DNA from: Paenibacillus tritici
Lineage (GTDB): Bacteria; Bacillota; Bacilli; Paenibacillales; Paenibacillaceae
Reading direction: 5' to 3'
Assembly: GCF_013204885.1 (NCBI RefSeq)
Contig: NZ_JABMKX010000009.1
Coordinates: forward strand, 62,001-126,000
DNA length: 64,000 bases
Position 1 is the stretch's first letter; every line of letters starts with the position of its first letter. Made by a program: the position numbers and the translations under genes. Below the pieces are notes generated by a model. The model searched no databases. It saw nothing but the letters and a program-made list of their open reading frames with translations, and was not told where the DNA came from. Of the stretch, positions 34,917 through 43,840 are shown piece by piece.

Positions 34917-36669
34917 ATTAATGAAACAACTGAAGCCCTTCCGCTTGGCTATCGCAGGGGTGCTGATTCTTGTATTCCTGCAGTCCATGGGTGATTTGTA
35001 TCTTCCCACCTTAATGAGTGACATTATTGATAAAGGGATTGTAAACGGCGACCAGCCGTTTATCTGGAGAATCGGCGGCTTCATGCTGCTGGTAGCAGCC
35101 GGCGGTGTCCTATGCTCTGTTATTGCCAGCTATCTGTCAGCCAGAGTGGCGGCAGGCTTCGGCAAGAATACCCGTTCACGGGTGTTCAATCATGTGGAGA
35201 ACTTCACACTTCATGAATTCGATAAGCTGGGCACAGCTTCATTGATTACACGGACCACCAATGATATTACACAGGTCCAGACCGTCCTGACTATGATGCT
35301 CCGCATGATGGTCGGTGCCCCGATGATGATGATCGGCGGGATTATTATGGCGGTGTCGGAGGATGCCAAGCTCTCGCTGATCTTTGTAGTGGTGATTCCG
35401 CTGCTGGTCGGAGCGATCTTCTTCATCGGAATGAAGGGTCTGCCGCTGTTCAAGGCCATCCAGATCAAGCTGGACAAATTAAATCTGGTGCTGCGCGAGC
35501 ATCTGACCGGTATCCGCGTCATCCGCTCCTTCAACCGGATTGAGCATGAGAATAGACGGTTCAGTGCGGCGAACCGCGACCTTACTGACACTGCGATCAA
35601 AGTCAATAAGGTAATGGCGGGACTGATGCCGCTGATGATGATCGTGATGAACTTCTCCATGATTGCCATCCTGTATTACGGCGGAATCCGTATTGGCGAC
35701 GGGGATCTGAAGGTCGGCTCCCTGATGGCCTTCATTCAATATGCGATGCAGATTATGTTCTCGCTGATTATGGTATCCATGATGTTCGTCCTGATTCCTA
35801 GAGCCTCCGCTTCTGCGCAGCGTATCAATGAAGTACTCGATATGCAGCCTGAGATTGTGGACCCTACAACTGCAGAGCTGAAGACTACGGCTACAGCTAC
35901 CCATGCAGACGGCCGTGACGGAATGCGCGGGTTCGTAGAGTTCGACAATGTGTCCTTCTCTTACCCGGGTGCGGAGCAGGAGGCGTTGTCCGGAATTACC
36001 TTCAGTGCGCGCCCAGGTGAGATAACGGCCATTATCGGCGGAACCGGGTCAGGGAAGTCGACGCTGCTGAGCATGATTCCAAGATTCTATGATGCTATAG
36101 AAGGCTCGGTCCGTGTGGATGGAGTGGATGTCCGCGAGATGACGCAAGAGGAGTTGCGGAGCAAGATCGGCTATATCCCGCAAAAAGCAGTGCTGTTCAC
36201 CGGTTCCATTAACGAGAATATCCGTTACGGGAAAGAGGATGCTACAGACGAAGAGATTATTCATGCCGCCAAGGTGGCTCAGGCCTATGACTTCGTCTCT
36301 GCGATGAAGGAAGGCTTCAATTCAAGCATCTCCCAGGGGGGCGGCAATGTCTCCGGCGGCCAGAAGCAGCGCCTGTCGATCGCCCGGGCCCTCGTCCGCA
36401 AACCGGAAGTGTACCTGTTCGACGACAGCTTCTCCGCGCTGGACTTCAAGACCGATGCCAAGCTGCGTGCAGCGCTCAAGGAGGAGACTACAGAATCTAC
36501 CGTCCTTATTGTCGCCCAGCGGGTAAGTACGGTAATGGATGCAGACCGGATCATCGTGCTGGATGATGGCGTGATTGTCGGAATGGGCACGCACCGTGAG
36601 CTGCTGGACAATAATGAGGTGTACCGCGAGATCGTATCCTCGCAGCTGTCAGAGGAGGAAATAGCATGA
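34900..36669 (+). CDS. Heterodimeric ABC exporter, subunit 1 (degenerate ATPase site)
   Basis: 589 residues: six membrane helices (about 15-300), then an ATPase domain with Walker A GGTGSGKST, signature NVSGGQKQR and Walker B YLFDDSFSALD. The catalytic Glu after Walker B is Asp, as in one half of asymmetric exporters such as BmrCD-type multidrug pumps. The start is uncertain: ATG 34900 directly abuts GGAG, whereas TTG 34909 has good spacing. The gene overlaps the end of marR and its stop overlaps the next start (ATGA), so all three are coupled. Confidence 0.9.
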   Translation: MRSLIKLMKQLKPFRLAIAGVLILVFLQSMGDLYLPTLMSDIIDKGIVNGDQPFIWRIGGFMLLVAAGGVLCSVIASYLSARVAAGFGKNTRSRVFNHVENFTLHEFDKLGTASLITRTTNDITQVQTVLTMMLRMMVGAPMMMIGGIIMAVSEDAKLSLIFVVVIPLLVGAIFFIGMKGLPLFKAIQIKLDKLNLVLREHLTGIRVIRSFNRIEHENRRFSAANRDLTDTAIKVNKVMAGLMPLMMIVMNFSMIAILYYGGIRIGDGDLKVGSLMAFIQYAMQIMFSLIMVSMMFVLIPRASASAQRINEVLDMQPEIVDPTTAELKTTATATHADGRDGMRGFVEFDNVSFSYPGAEQEALSGITFSARPGEITAIIGGTGSGKSTLLSMIPRFYDAIEGSVRVDGVDVREMTQEELRSKIGYIPQKAVLFTGSINENIRYGKEDATDEEIIHAAKVAQAYDFVSAMKEGFNSSISQGGGNVSGGQKQRLSIARALVRKPEVYLFDDSFSALDFKTDAKLRAALKEETTESTVLIVAQRVSTVMDADRIIVLDDGVIVGMGTHRELLDNNEVYREIVSSQLSEEEIA

Positions 36670-38564
36670 GTGAACAGAACAAAGCAACGAAGCCGCCCGC
36701 CCGCAGACACGGCGGATTCGGCCCCGGCCCGGGCGGACCCGGCATGGGTATGCCTCCCGAGAAGGCCAAGGATTTCAAAGGAACCCTGCGCCGCCTGGTC
36801 CGGTATTTGCGTCCGCGCCAGGTGCAGCTGATTATTGTATTCGTGATGGCGATTGCCAGTACCGTATTCAGTATTTTCAGCCCCAAGGTAATGGGAAGAG
36901 CGACTACCAAGCTGTTTGAAGGTGCCTATGGGAAGATGATGGATGTGCCTGGTGCAGTCATTGATTTCGGCTATATTAATGATATTCTTATCCTACTGGC
37001 CGGACTCTATCTGTTCAGTGCACTGTTCAGTTATATACAGCAGTATGTAATGGCCGGAGTGGCACAGAAGGTCGTATATGATATGCGCGAGCAGATCAAC
37101 AGCAAGCTGGAGCGGCTGCCGCTGAAATATTTCGATTCCCGGACCCACGGGGAGATTCTCAGCCGGGCGACTAATGATGTGGACAACATCAGTACGACCC
37201 TGCAGCAGAGCTTGACCCAGCTTATTACCTCTATTGTGACGATTGTCGGAGTCATTGTGATGATGCTGACCATCAGCCCTTGGCTGACCTTGATTACTAT
37301 TGTAACGCTGCCGCTTAGCTTCGTGGTCATCATGCTGATTACCAAGCGCTCCCAGACTTATTTTGTCGGGCAGCAGAAATCGCTGGGCCAGCTGAACGGC
37401 CATGTAGAGGAAATGTATACGGGACACCGGATTATAAAGGCTTTTGGACGCGAGAAAAATTCGCTGAAGGACTTCGATAAGATCAACGATCAGCTATACG
37501 ACTCCGGCTGGAGATCCCAGTTCATCTCCGGGATTATTATGCCGCTGATGATGTTTATCGGGAACCTGGGGTATGTGCTGGTATGTGTGGTCGGCGGGAT
37601 TTTCGTTACCAAAAAAGCAATTGATGTCGGTGACATCCAGGCGTTCATCCAGTATTCGCGCCAGTTCACCATGCCGATTACGCAGACCGCGAATATTGCC
37701 AACATTATTCAGTCTACGATCGCTTCGGCGGAACGTGTATTTGAACTGCTGGATGAAGAAGAGGAGATTCCTGAAGTGGGGACTTCGCTTGCCAAGCGTA
37801 CAGCGGATGCGGAAGAGGGCGCGGTGGAATTCCGCCATGTGAAGTTCGGCTACAAGGAGAATGAAGTCCTGATCGAAGACATGAATATCGAGGTCAGTCC
37901 GGGGCAGACCATTGCCATTGTAGGGCCAACCGGGGCCGGCAAAACAACCCTGATCAATCTGCTCATGCGCTTCTACGAAGTGAACAGCGGCGAGATTGTC
38001 ATCGACGGTGTGAACATCACCAATATGAAGCGCAGTGAGCTGCGCAGCAAGTTCGGAATGGTGCTCCAGGATACCTGGCTGTTCAACGGCACCATCCGTG
38101 ATAATATCGCTTATGGCCGCGAGGGCTCTACGGAAGCGGATGTGGTACGTGCAGCCAAGGCGGCACATGCCGATCACTTTATCCGCACGCTGCCGCTGGG
38201 TTATGACACCATTCTGAATGAGGAAGCTTCGAACATCTCCCAAGGGCAGAAGCAGCTGCTTACCATTGCCCGGGCAATACTGGCCGATCCGTCCATCCTG
38301 ATTCTGGATGAGGCGACCAGCAGTGTGGATACCCGGACAGAGGTGCAGATTCAGAAGGCCATGAACACGCTGATGAACGGCAGAACGAGCTTCGTTATCG
38401 CTCACCGCCTGTCCACCATCCGTGATGCAGACCTGATTCTGGTCATGAACCAGGGCAGCGTTATTGAGAAGGGAACCCATCTGGAGCTTCTGGAAGCAGG
38501 CGGCTTCTACGCCGATCTGTATAACAGCCAGTTCTCCGGGGATGACCTGCCGGATGCAGGCTAA
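36666..38564 (+). CDS. Heterodimeric ABC exporter, subunit 2 (catalytic)
   Basis: 632 residues. A Pro/Gly-rich N-terminal extension (RRHGGFGPGPGGPGMGMPP, about residues 13-31) precedes six membrane helices and an ATPase domain with Walker A GPTGAGKTT, Walker B ILILDEATSSVD with the normal Glu, and a divergent signature NISQGQKQL. The divergent signature would face the Asp-containing site of subunit 1, so one composite site should be weak and the other active. Drug or lipid export is likely; the MarR gene upstream favours a drug-responsive system. Confidence 0.9.
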   Translation: MSEQNKATKPPARRHGGFGPGPGGPGMGMPPEKAKDFKGTLRRLVRYLRPRQVQLIIVFVMAIASTVFSIFSPKVMGRATTKLFEGAYGKMMDVPGAVIDFGYINDILILLAGLYLFSALFSYIQQYVMAGVAQKVVYDMREQINSKLERLPLKYFDSRTHGEILSRATNDVDNISTTLQQSLTQLITSIVTIVGVIVMMLTISPWLTLITIVTLPLSFVVIMLITKRSQTYFVGQQKSLGQLNGHVEEMYTGHRIIKAFGREKNSLKDFDKINDQLYDSGWRSQFISGIIMPLMMFIGNLGYVLVCVVGGIFVTKKAIDVGDIQAFIQYSRQFTMPITQTANIANIIQSTIASAERVFELLDEEEEIPEVGTSLAKRTADAEEGAVEFRHVKFGYKENEVLIEDMNIEVSPGQTIAIVGPTGAGKTTLINLLMRFYEVNSGEIVIDGVNITNMKRSELRSKFGMVLQDTWLFNGTIRDNIAYGREGSTEADVVRAAKAAHADHFIRTLPLGYDTILNEEASNISQGQKQLLTIARAILADPSILILDEATSSVDTRTEVQIQKAMNTLMNGRTSFVIAHRLSTIRDADLILVMNQGSVIEKGTHLELLEAGGFYADLYNSQFSGDDLPDAG

Positions 38565-38584
38565 TCCCGATTGGTTCCAAGATA

Positions 38585-38634
38585 AGCTGAAACGAATGCC
38601 GTCCTTTTAAAAGACAGCGTAGCCGTTTCCGCTT
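38585..38634. repeat. Dispersed palindromic element, copy 2
   Basis: AGCTGAAACGAATGCCGTCC, then TTTTAAAAGACAGCGTAGCC, then GTTTCCGCTT. GAAACG and CGTTTC form the outer arms. It lies just after the exporter operon and before its terminator. Confidence 0.65.
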
Positions 38635-38660
38635 CATAGCTCCACTTCATAGCTCAGCCC

Positions 38661-38713
38661 CGGCGTTCATTGCAGAGGGTCTTCGGACCCACTTTGCGTG
38701 GACGCCGTTTTTT
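38661..38713 (+). terminator. Terminator of the MarR-ABC operon
   Basis: Outer stem CGGCGT/ACGCCG, inner stem GGGTC-TTCG-GACCC with a UUCG tetraloop, then TTTTTT. Confidence 0.85.
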
Positions 38714-38766
38714 ATCTAATGAACCTAACCTAATCTACCTAACACACTCGATCTACCCGGTCCATC

Positions 38767-38860
38767 AACCCAACCCAACTAACCCAACTAACCCAACCAA
38801 CCCAACCAACCCAACCAACCCAACCAACCCAACCAACCCAACCAACCCAACCAACCCAAC
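38767..38860. repeat. 9-bp tandem repeat (AACCCAACC), about 10 copies
   Basis: A C- and A-rich, strongly strand-asymmetric array whose purine-rich side is on the minus strand. Read in frame it gives Asn-Pro-Thr repeats, but no ribosome-binding site or folded domain supports a gene. It lies in the 975-bp gap before the MMPL gene. Confidence 0.85.
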
Positions 38861-38926
38861 TCCATCCACCACCCATCACCCCCGATCCAACCTCCATCTA
38901 TCCTCAACCAAGTCCCGTCCAGCCCC

Positions 38927-39050
38927 CAACTATCCTCAACCAACTCCGTCCAACCCCAACTTTCCTCAATCCACTCCCATCCAGCCTCCAACTATCCTCA
39001 ACTAACTCCGTCCAACCCCAACTTTCCTCAATCCACTCCCACCCAACCTC
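38927..39050. repeat. 62-bp direct repeat, two copies
   Basis: Blocks beginning CAACTATCCTCAAC at 38927 and 38989 repeat with few changes (CCGTCCAACCCCAACTTTCC, TCAATCCACTCCCA), with a degenerate earlier copy from about 38897. It directly follows the 9-bp array and is equally pyrimidine-rich. Confidence 0.75.
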
Positions 39051-39496
39051 CATCCCGATTTCACCATTTCCTGCCTAAAATGCAACTTTAACCGCATCCA
39101 ATCCACCTCAGTAGGAAAATGTTGCACAGAAGGCACGATTCTTCCTCTTATCCACCGGCTACAAGTAAAATTCCTGCATTCCCTGCAACAATCCTCCGAA
39201 TACCCGATTATTGGTGAGCAGAAGCTGCATTAATTACAGCATTTCTGGTCTGGTCCGCCCACAGTGAGCTTATTAATCCGGGGGAACTGCTCTAGTAAAT
39301 GGTTATTGTAACTCTCTGTAATATATAATATTTTCCAGGGCCATAATAGATACAGAGACCGCCATTCACCTGCTGTAAGTGGTAATGAATCAAGGTACGC
39401 CATTGACGATGTAGCAGATTATACCTCTAGTTTTCTATGAAACGAGAAAAAAGGTTTGCTTAAAATTTTCGGGGTATATATGATAAGGAGAGTAAA
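39051..39496. other. Gene-free stretch with an imperfect inverted repeat
   Basis: No convincing gene. ATGTTGCACAGAAGGCA (about 39119) and the reverse complement of TGCATTCCCTGCAACAA (about 39175) form an imperfect inverted repeat of roughly 75 bp in total. The last 60 bp should hold the MMPL promoter; an A/T-rich run ends in GGTATATATGATAAGGAG. Confidence 0.4.
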
Positions 39497-39539
39497 ATGA
39501 CCCGTGGCTCATTTTTGGGGCGGACGGACAGGAGAGAGG

Positions 39540-41768
39540 ATGAAAGGTATGTCAGGCTACGGAAAATGGGTAGCAGGGAGCAAGACCAAATGGATTACTC
39601 TGCTGGTGTGGATCGCAGTGGTTGGGGTGCTGACCATGCTGTGGCCTTCGGTGAACTCGCAGGTTGCCAATAATGCGCCTAACCTGCCGGAGAATTCACA
39701 ATCGGTCCGGGCATCGGTCGTTGCAGAACGGGAATTCCCTGCCGGAAGCGGAGTACCGGCGCTGCTTGTATGGCATCGTGACGGAGGAATATCGGAGGAG
39801 GATCTCGTACATATAACGGCAGTCTACAACAAGCTTGAACAGGACCCTCTGGAGCATCAGAATTTCGTTCCACCGCTTGGCAAGCTGCCCCCGCAAGCAC
39901 TGCAGGCGTCGTTGTCGGAGGATAGAAGCACACTGGTTACTCCGGTGCTGTTCGACAAGACGGCAGACAGCGACCAGCTCGGGGAGTCTCTGACCAGCCT
40001 GAAGCAAATCATACGTACAGAGACGCTTGCTGATCCGTCTGCAGCCAAGCCGGACAGCGGAGACTTAAGCTTGAGGGTGTCTGGTCCCGTCGGAATCTCG
40101 GTGGATGCCACAGGACTATTCAAGAATGCCGATGTGTCCCTGCTGATTGCCACCGTAATTCTGGTGCTGGTCTTCCTGCTCCTGATTTACCGTTCACCTA
40201 TCCTGGCTCTGATTCCGCTGATCGCTGTAGGCTTTGCTTATGGCGTTACCAGCCCGGTGCTGGGCCTGATGGCCAAGGAAGGCTGGATCAAGGTGGATTC
40301 GCAGGCTGTCTCCATTATGACCGTACTGCTCTTCGGGGCAGGGACAGACTACTGTCTGTTCATGATCTCGCGCTTCCGCCAGATGCTGAAGGTGGAGGAG
40401 AATAAAGGGCGTGCGCTGCTGAGTGCCATTTCCCATTCCTCAGGAGCGATTGCGATGAGCGGCTTCACGGTTGTCCTGGCCCTCTTCGCCTTACTGCTGG
40501 CGAAATATGGCGCCTATCACCGGTTCGCGGTTCCGTTCAGTGTCTCGATTCTTATTATGGGGGTTGCCAGTCTGACCCTGGTTCCGGCCTTGCTCGCTAT
40601 ATTCGGACGGACCTCGTTCTTCCCGTTCGTGCCGCGGACTCCGCAGATGGAAGCGGAACGTGCCAAGGCCAAGGGCAGACCGGTACCGCAGCCGCAGCCG
40701 AACCGCCGCAAAGGAATCGGGCAGCTTGTCATTACCCGTCCTTGGGCTATTGTAGGGATTACCGTGGTGCTTCTGGGCGTATTGGCCTCGTTCTCCAGCG
40801 GAATCAAATTCACCTATGATATTCTGTCCTCATTCCCGAAGAATATGGAGTCGCGGGAAGGGTTCGACCTGATCGGCAAGCAGTTCTCTCCGGGGGAGCT
40901 TGCGCCCGCTAAGCTGATGGTCGATACAGAAGGGTTGTCCGGGGGAGAAGACCTCCAAGCCGTGCTGGGCAGCTTATCCTATGTGGATGTCGTCTCCGAC
41001 CCGCAGCAGGGAGCGGTCAATCCGAAGATCACGGGATATGATATTGAATTCAAGGACAATCCGTATTCCATCGAAGCGATGAATCATATTCCGGCACTTC
41101 AGACTACGGTTGAGCAGGCATTGGCGGAGTCGGGAATCGGGAACGTACAGGATAAGGTGTGGATCAGCGGCCAGACCGCTACCCAGCATGATACCAAGGA
41201 GCTGGGGGAACGGGATACCGATCTGATCATACCTGTCGTAATCGGCTTGATTACGCTGCTGCTGCTGGTCTATCTCAGATCCGTTGTAGCTACGGTGTAT
41301 CTGGTAGGGACAGTTATTCTATCGTTCTTCTCGGCACTGGGCCTGGGCTGGATCATCATTCATTATGTACTCGGTGCAGATGCGATTCAGGGTTCAATTC
41401 CGCTCTATTCCTTCGTCTTCCTGGTAGCGCTAGGGGAGGATTACAACATCTTCATGATCTCGAATATCTGGAAAAAGAGTAAGCATATGCCGCTGAAGCG
41501 GGCGATTGCTGAAGGCGTAAATGAGACCGGGTCGGTGATTACCTCCGCCGGACTCATCTTGGCCGGTACCTTCGCCGTGCTGGCCAGTCTTCCTATTCAG
41601 GTACTGGTGCAATTCGGCATCATTACAGCGATTGGTGTCCTACTGGATACCTTCGTGGTCCGCCCCTTCCTGGTGCCGGCCATCACCGTCCTCTTCGGCC
41701 GGGTGGCCTTCTGGCCGGGTAAGCATGAGGAGATAAGCGAAACCTCTGTTCCAGATACACAGGGATAA
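39540..41768 (+). CDS. MMPL-family (RND superfamily) transporter
   Basis: 742 residues, about 12 membrane helices in two halves, each with a large extracellular loop after its first helix. The proton-relay motifs are present: GAGTDYCLFMISRFR in the first half and ALGEDYNIFMISNIW in the second. Gram-positive MMPL proteins export lipids or drugs, or confer solvent resistance. ATG at 39540 has AGGAG five bases before it; the frame is open upstream to a GTG at 39504. A short overlapping frame at 39497-39673 has a better-placed GGAG and could be a leader. Its own terminator follows. Confidence 0.88.
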   Translation: MKGMSGYGKWVAGSKTKWITLLVWIAVVGVLTMLWPSVNSQVANNAPNLPENSQSVRASVVAEREFPAGSGVPALLVWHRDGGISEEDLVHITAVYNKLEQDPLEHQNFVPPLGKLPPQALQASLSEDRSTLVTPVLFDKTADSDQLGESLTSLKQIIRTETLADPSAAKPDSGDLSLRVSGPVGISVDATGLFKNADVSLLIATVILVLVFLLLIYRSPILALIPLIAVGFAYGVTSPVLGLMAKEGWIKVDSQAVSIMTVLLFGAGTDYCLFMISRFRQMLKVEENKGRALLSAISHSSGAIAMSGFTVVLALFALLLAKYGAYHRFAVPFSVSILIMGVASLTLVPALLAIFGRTSFFPFVPRTPQMEAERAKAKGRPVPQPQPNRRKGIGQLVITRPWAIVGITVVLLGVLASFSSGIKFTYDILSSFPKNMESREGFDLIGKQFSPGELAPAKLMVDTEGLSGGEDLQAVLGSLSYVDVVSDPQQGAVNPKITGYDIEFKDNPYSIEAMNHIPALQTTVEQALAESGIGNVQDKVWISGQTATQHDTKELGERDTDLIIPVVIGLITLLLLVYLRSVVATVYLVGTVILSFFSALGLGWIIIHYVLGADAIQGSIPLYSFVFLVALGEDYNIFMISNIWKKSKHMPLKRAIAEGVNETGSVITSAGLILAGTFAVLASLPIQVLVQFGIITAIGVLLDTFVVRPFLVPAITVLFGRVAFWPGKHEEISETSVPDTQG

Positions 41769-41775
41769 CCATAGG

Positions 41776-41816
41776 GATGCCCCGCAAAGGCTATCAGGCC
41801 TGCGGGGCATCTTTGT
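41776..41816 (+). terminator. Terminator after the MMPL gene
   Basis: GATGCCCCGCA/TGCGGGGCATC, a perfect 11-bp stem followed by TTTGTT. Confidence 0.85.
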
Positions 41817-41869
41817 TCACAAATATAGGGATTTTATGCCAAGAACAAAGGAAGTTCCTCTGACTCTGC

Positions 41870-42190
41870 CGAGTACTTTAATTCCCCGGACGCAGGCCAA
41901 ATGAGCGAAGGAAGAGACCAGAATGTAAGCGAAAAACCGAATACAATGTGCGGTGCGAGTATCTGTGGGCCGAATGTAATCGGAAAACCGAACACAATTG
42001 GACTGGACCTGCCACGTAGGCCGAATGTAATCGAAAAACCGAACACAATTGGACTGGACCTGCCAAGTACTTTAATTCCCCGGACGCGGGTTAAATGAGC
42101 AAATGAAGAGCAGAAGTGCACCTGAATTCCCCGGACGCGGACCCAAATGAGCGAATGAGGAGCAGAAGTGCACCTCATTCGCCCCTTACC
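41870..42190. repeat. 51-bp-period tandem array, about six units of two kinds
   Basis: Units start near 41870, 41921, 41972, 42023, 42074 and 42125. One kind carries AATTCCCCGGACGCGG and AAATGAGC, the other GCCGAATGTAATCG and AAAACCGAACACAATTGGAC. The first kind is clearly related to the 51-bp units at 56 kb (GCACCTGAATTC, GGATGCGGGCCAAGTGAG). It lies between the MMPL and the convergent monooxygenase gene. The rest of this 618-bp gap has a terminator and a palindromic element but no gene. Confidence 0.85.
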
Positions 42191-42324
42191 ACCAGAAGCA
42201 GGCTGAATGGAGAACGCTGTGGCCGCTTTATAAGCTGCCTGGGCCTGGGCTGCATAAATTCTTGCGGCATTTATCCGTTACGGTGATTTTGTTTAAATAT
42301 AATTTATAGATTTCTTCTATTTCT

Positions 42325-42375
42325 CGCTGAAACGGCTGCGCTGTCCTGAAAAGGAAGGCGCAGCCGTTTCTACTT
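42325..42375. repeat. Dispersed palindromic element, copy 3
   Basis: The best-formed copy: GAAACGGCTGCGC (42329-42341) and GCGCAGCCGTTTC (42358-42370) make a perfect 13-bp stem around TGTCCTGAAAAGGAAG. It lies 18 bp beyond the end of the convergent monooxygenase gene. Confidence 0.8.
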
Positions 42376-42387
42376 CTATGCAGTTCT

Positions 42388-42705
42388 TCAGGCCTGGCCG
42401 CCCGGAGTACGGCTGTGCAGCAGCTCGTACTTGTCGAGCGAGGCACCGACAATGGCCTCGTTTTTGCCTGCGCCCCGGTGCGATTCGCGGAAGGCAGGGC
42501 TTGAAGTCCAGCCGTTCAGCGCGTCCTCGCTCTCCCAGACGGTGGAGATCTTCAGTTCCTCCACACCTTCCTTGGGCGCTCCGCGCCAGACCTCCATGCG
42601 GATGAATCCGGGCATACTCTGTATACCGTTATCAGCACCGAACCGCGAGGCCAGCGCTTCTCCGTGCCCTTCTTTGATCTTAATTGTATTGGTAACTACC
42701 AGCAT
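42388..42705 (-). CDS. IsdG/HmoB-like heme-degrading monooxygenase (ABM fold)
   Basis: 105 residues. The residues that form the Asn-Trp-His triad of IsdG-type heme oxygenases appear in place: Asn in VVTNTIKI (about 6), Trp in STVWESEDALNGWTSS and His in RESHRGAGK. The fold block QSMPGFIRMEVWRG is typical. Such enzymes open heme and release iron. AAGGAGG lies eight bases before ATG 42705; the frame extends to a TTG inside that site. The gene follows a short-chain dehydrogenase by 42 bp on the same strand. No Fur box was seen nearby, so heme degradation is an inference from the triad. Confidence 0.82.
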   Translation of the reverse strand: MLVVTNTIKIKEGHGEALASRFGADNGIQSMPGFIRMEVWRGAPKEGVEELKISTVWESEDALNGWTSSPAFRESHRGAGKNEAIVGASLDKYELLHSRTPGGQA

Positions 42706-42747
42706 AACCAAGTCCTCCTTGTAGGGCTTTCGTAAGTACTGCTGTTA

Positions 42748-43467
42748 TTATTGCGGATTGGTGGTCCAGATCCCTGCTGTTTTGAGGAAGACGCGGTCAG
42801 GCAGCTTCAGTGCGGCGAGTGTCAGCTCGGCCACATCCTCCGGCTGCATCATCCGGTCTTCTTCTCCGATCTTAAGGCCTGCGCCTGTAGCCAGGCCTGT
42901 ATTCACTGTGCTCGGAGTCAGCGCCACGACACGGATATTATGCTTGCGCACCTCCATGGCCAGCGCTTCCGTCATGCCCATCAGCGCGAACTTGGAAGCA
43001 CAGTAGGCGGAGCCTGTGGCGAAGCCGCGTTCTCCTGCGGTGGATGAGATATTGATAATATTGCCGCTTGAACGCTCAATCATAGCAGGCAGTGCCGCAC
43101 GGGTTACATAGTAGGCGCCGAACAGGTTGATCTGCATATGCCGTTCCCAGTCGGCAGGGTCCATCTCCAGGAACGTGCCGAACTGGGCGATCCCGGCATT
43201 GTTGATGAGCGCATCGAAGGGTCCCAGGGTCTTCTGCAGGGCCATAACTGCGCGCTCGGCTTCTTCACGTACGGCTATATCGGCAACTGCAATACTGACC
43301 TTGATGTCATATACTTCGGTCAGAGCCGTCTTCAGCGCCTCCAGATCCGCTGAAGTTCTGGAGATAAGGCCCAGGTTGGCGCCTTCCTTCGCCAGCGCCA
43401 TGGCGAGCGCCTTACCGATTCCCTTGCCTGCCCCTGTAATTACAATACTGGTTCCTCTCAAATCCAT
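42748..43467 (-). CDS. Short-chain dehydrogenase/reductase (FabG-like)
   Basis: 239 residues of classical SDR: cofactor motif GAGKGIGKA (about 12-20), NNAG (about 88), catalytic Ser in NISSTAG and YCASK (about 154-158). The C-terminal part lacks an obvious substrate signature. It probably acts on a 3-oxo or hydroxyl substrate with NADPH. It lies upstream of the heme-oxygenase-like gene and may be cotranscribed with it. Confidence 0.87.
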   Translation of the reverse strand: MDLRGTSIVITGAGKGIGKALAMALAKEGANLGLISRTSADLEALKTALTEVYDIKVSIAVADIAVREEAERAVMALQKTLGPFDALINNAGIAQFGTFLEMDPADWERHMQINLFGAYYVTRAALPAMIERSSGNIINISSTAGERGFATGSAYCASKFALMGMTEALAMEVRKHNIRVVALTPSTVNTGLATGAGLKIGEEDRMMQPEDVAELTLAALKLPDRVFLKTAGIWTTNPQ

Positions 43468-43636
43468 AACCTGTCGTCACGCTCCTTATAGAATGATGGG
43501 TACTGCAAGATCGAATATATTGCTATTATACCTGAGCGGACAGCGACAATCACGCCGGAGCGACAGCCCCGGGCAATATTGTCCTACTATCCGCCCGGGC
43601 TGCCGGTGACGCGCATCGCGGGCGGAGGCTCAGCTC

Positions 43637-43840
43637 AATCGCCGTCGCTCAGTCGCCGTCGCTCAGTCGCCGTCGCTCAGTCGCCGTCGCTCAATCGCCG
43701 TCGCTCAATCGCCGTCGCTCAGTCGCCGTCGCTCAGCCGCCGTCGCTCAGCCGCCGTCGCTCAGCCGCCGTCGCTCAGCCGCCGTCGCTCAGCCGCCGTC
43801 GCTCAGTCGCCGTCGCTCAGTCGCCGTCGCTCAGTCGCCG
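43637..43840. repeat. 14-bp tandem repeat, 14 copies
   Basis: The unit GTCGCCGTCGCTCA varies only at two positions (AT/GT/GC before CGCC). The last partial unit supplies the stop codon of the DAO-Rieske gene (minus strand). The array fills most of the 363-bp gap before the SDR gene; the remaining 165 bp should hold the SDR promoter, and I see nothing else there. Confidence 0.95.

Noticed and set aside
38670-39005. 111-residue frame rich in Asn-Pro-Thr
   Set aside because: It is the translation of the 9-bp array and the following pyrimidine-rich repeats; no ribosome-binding site and no domain.
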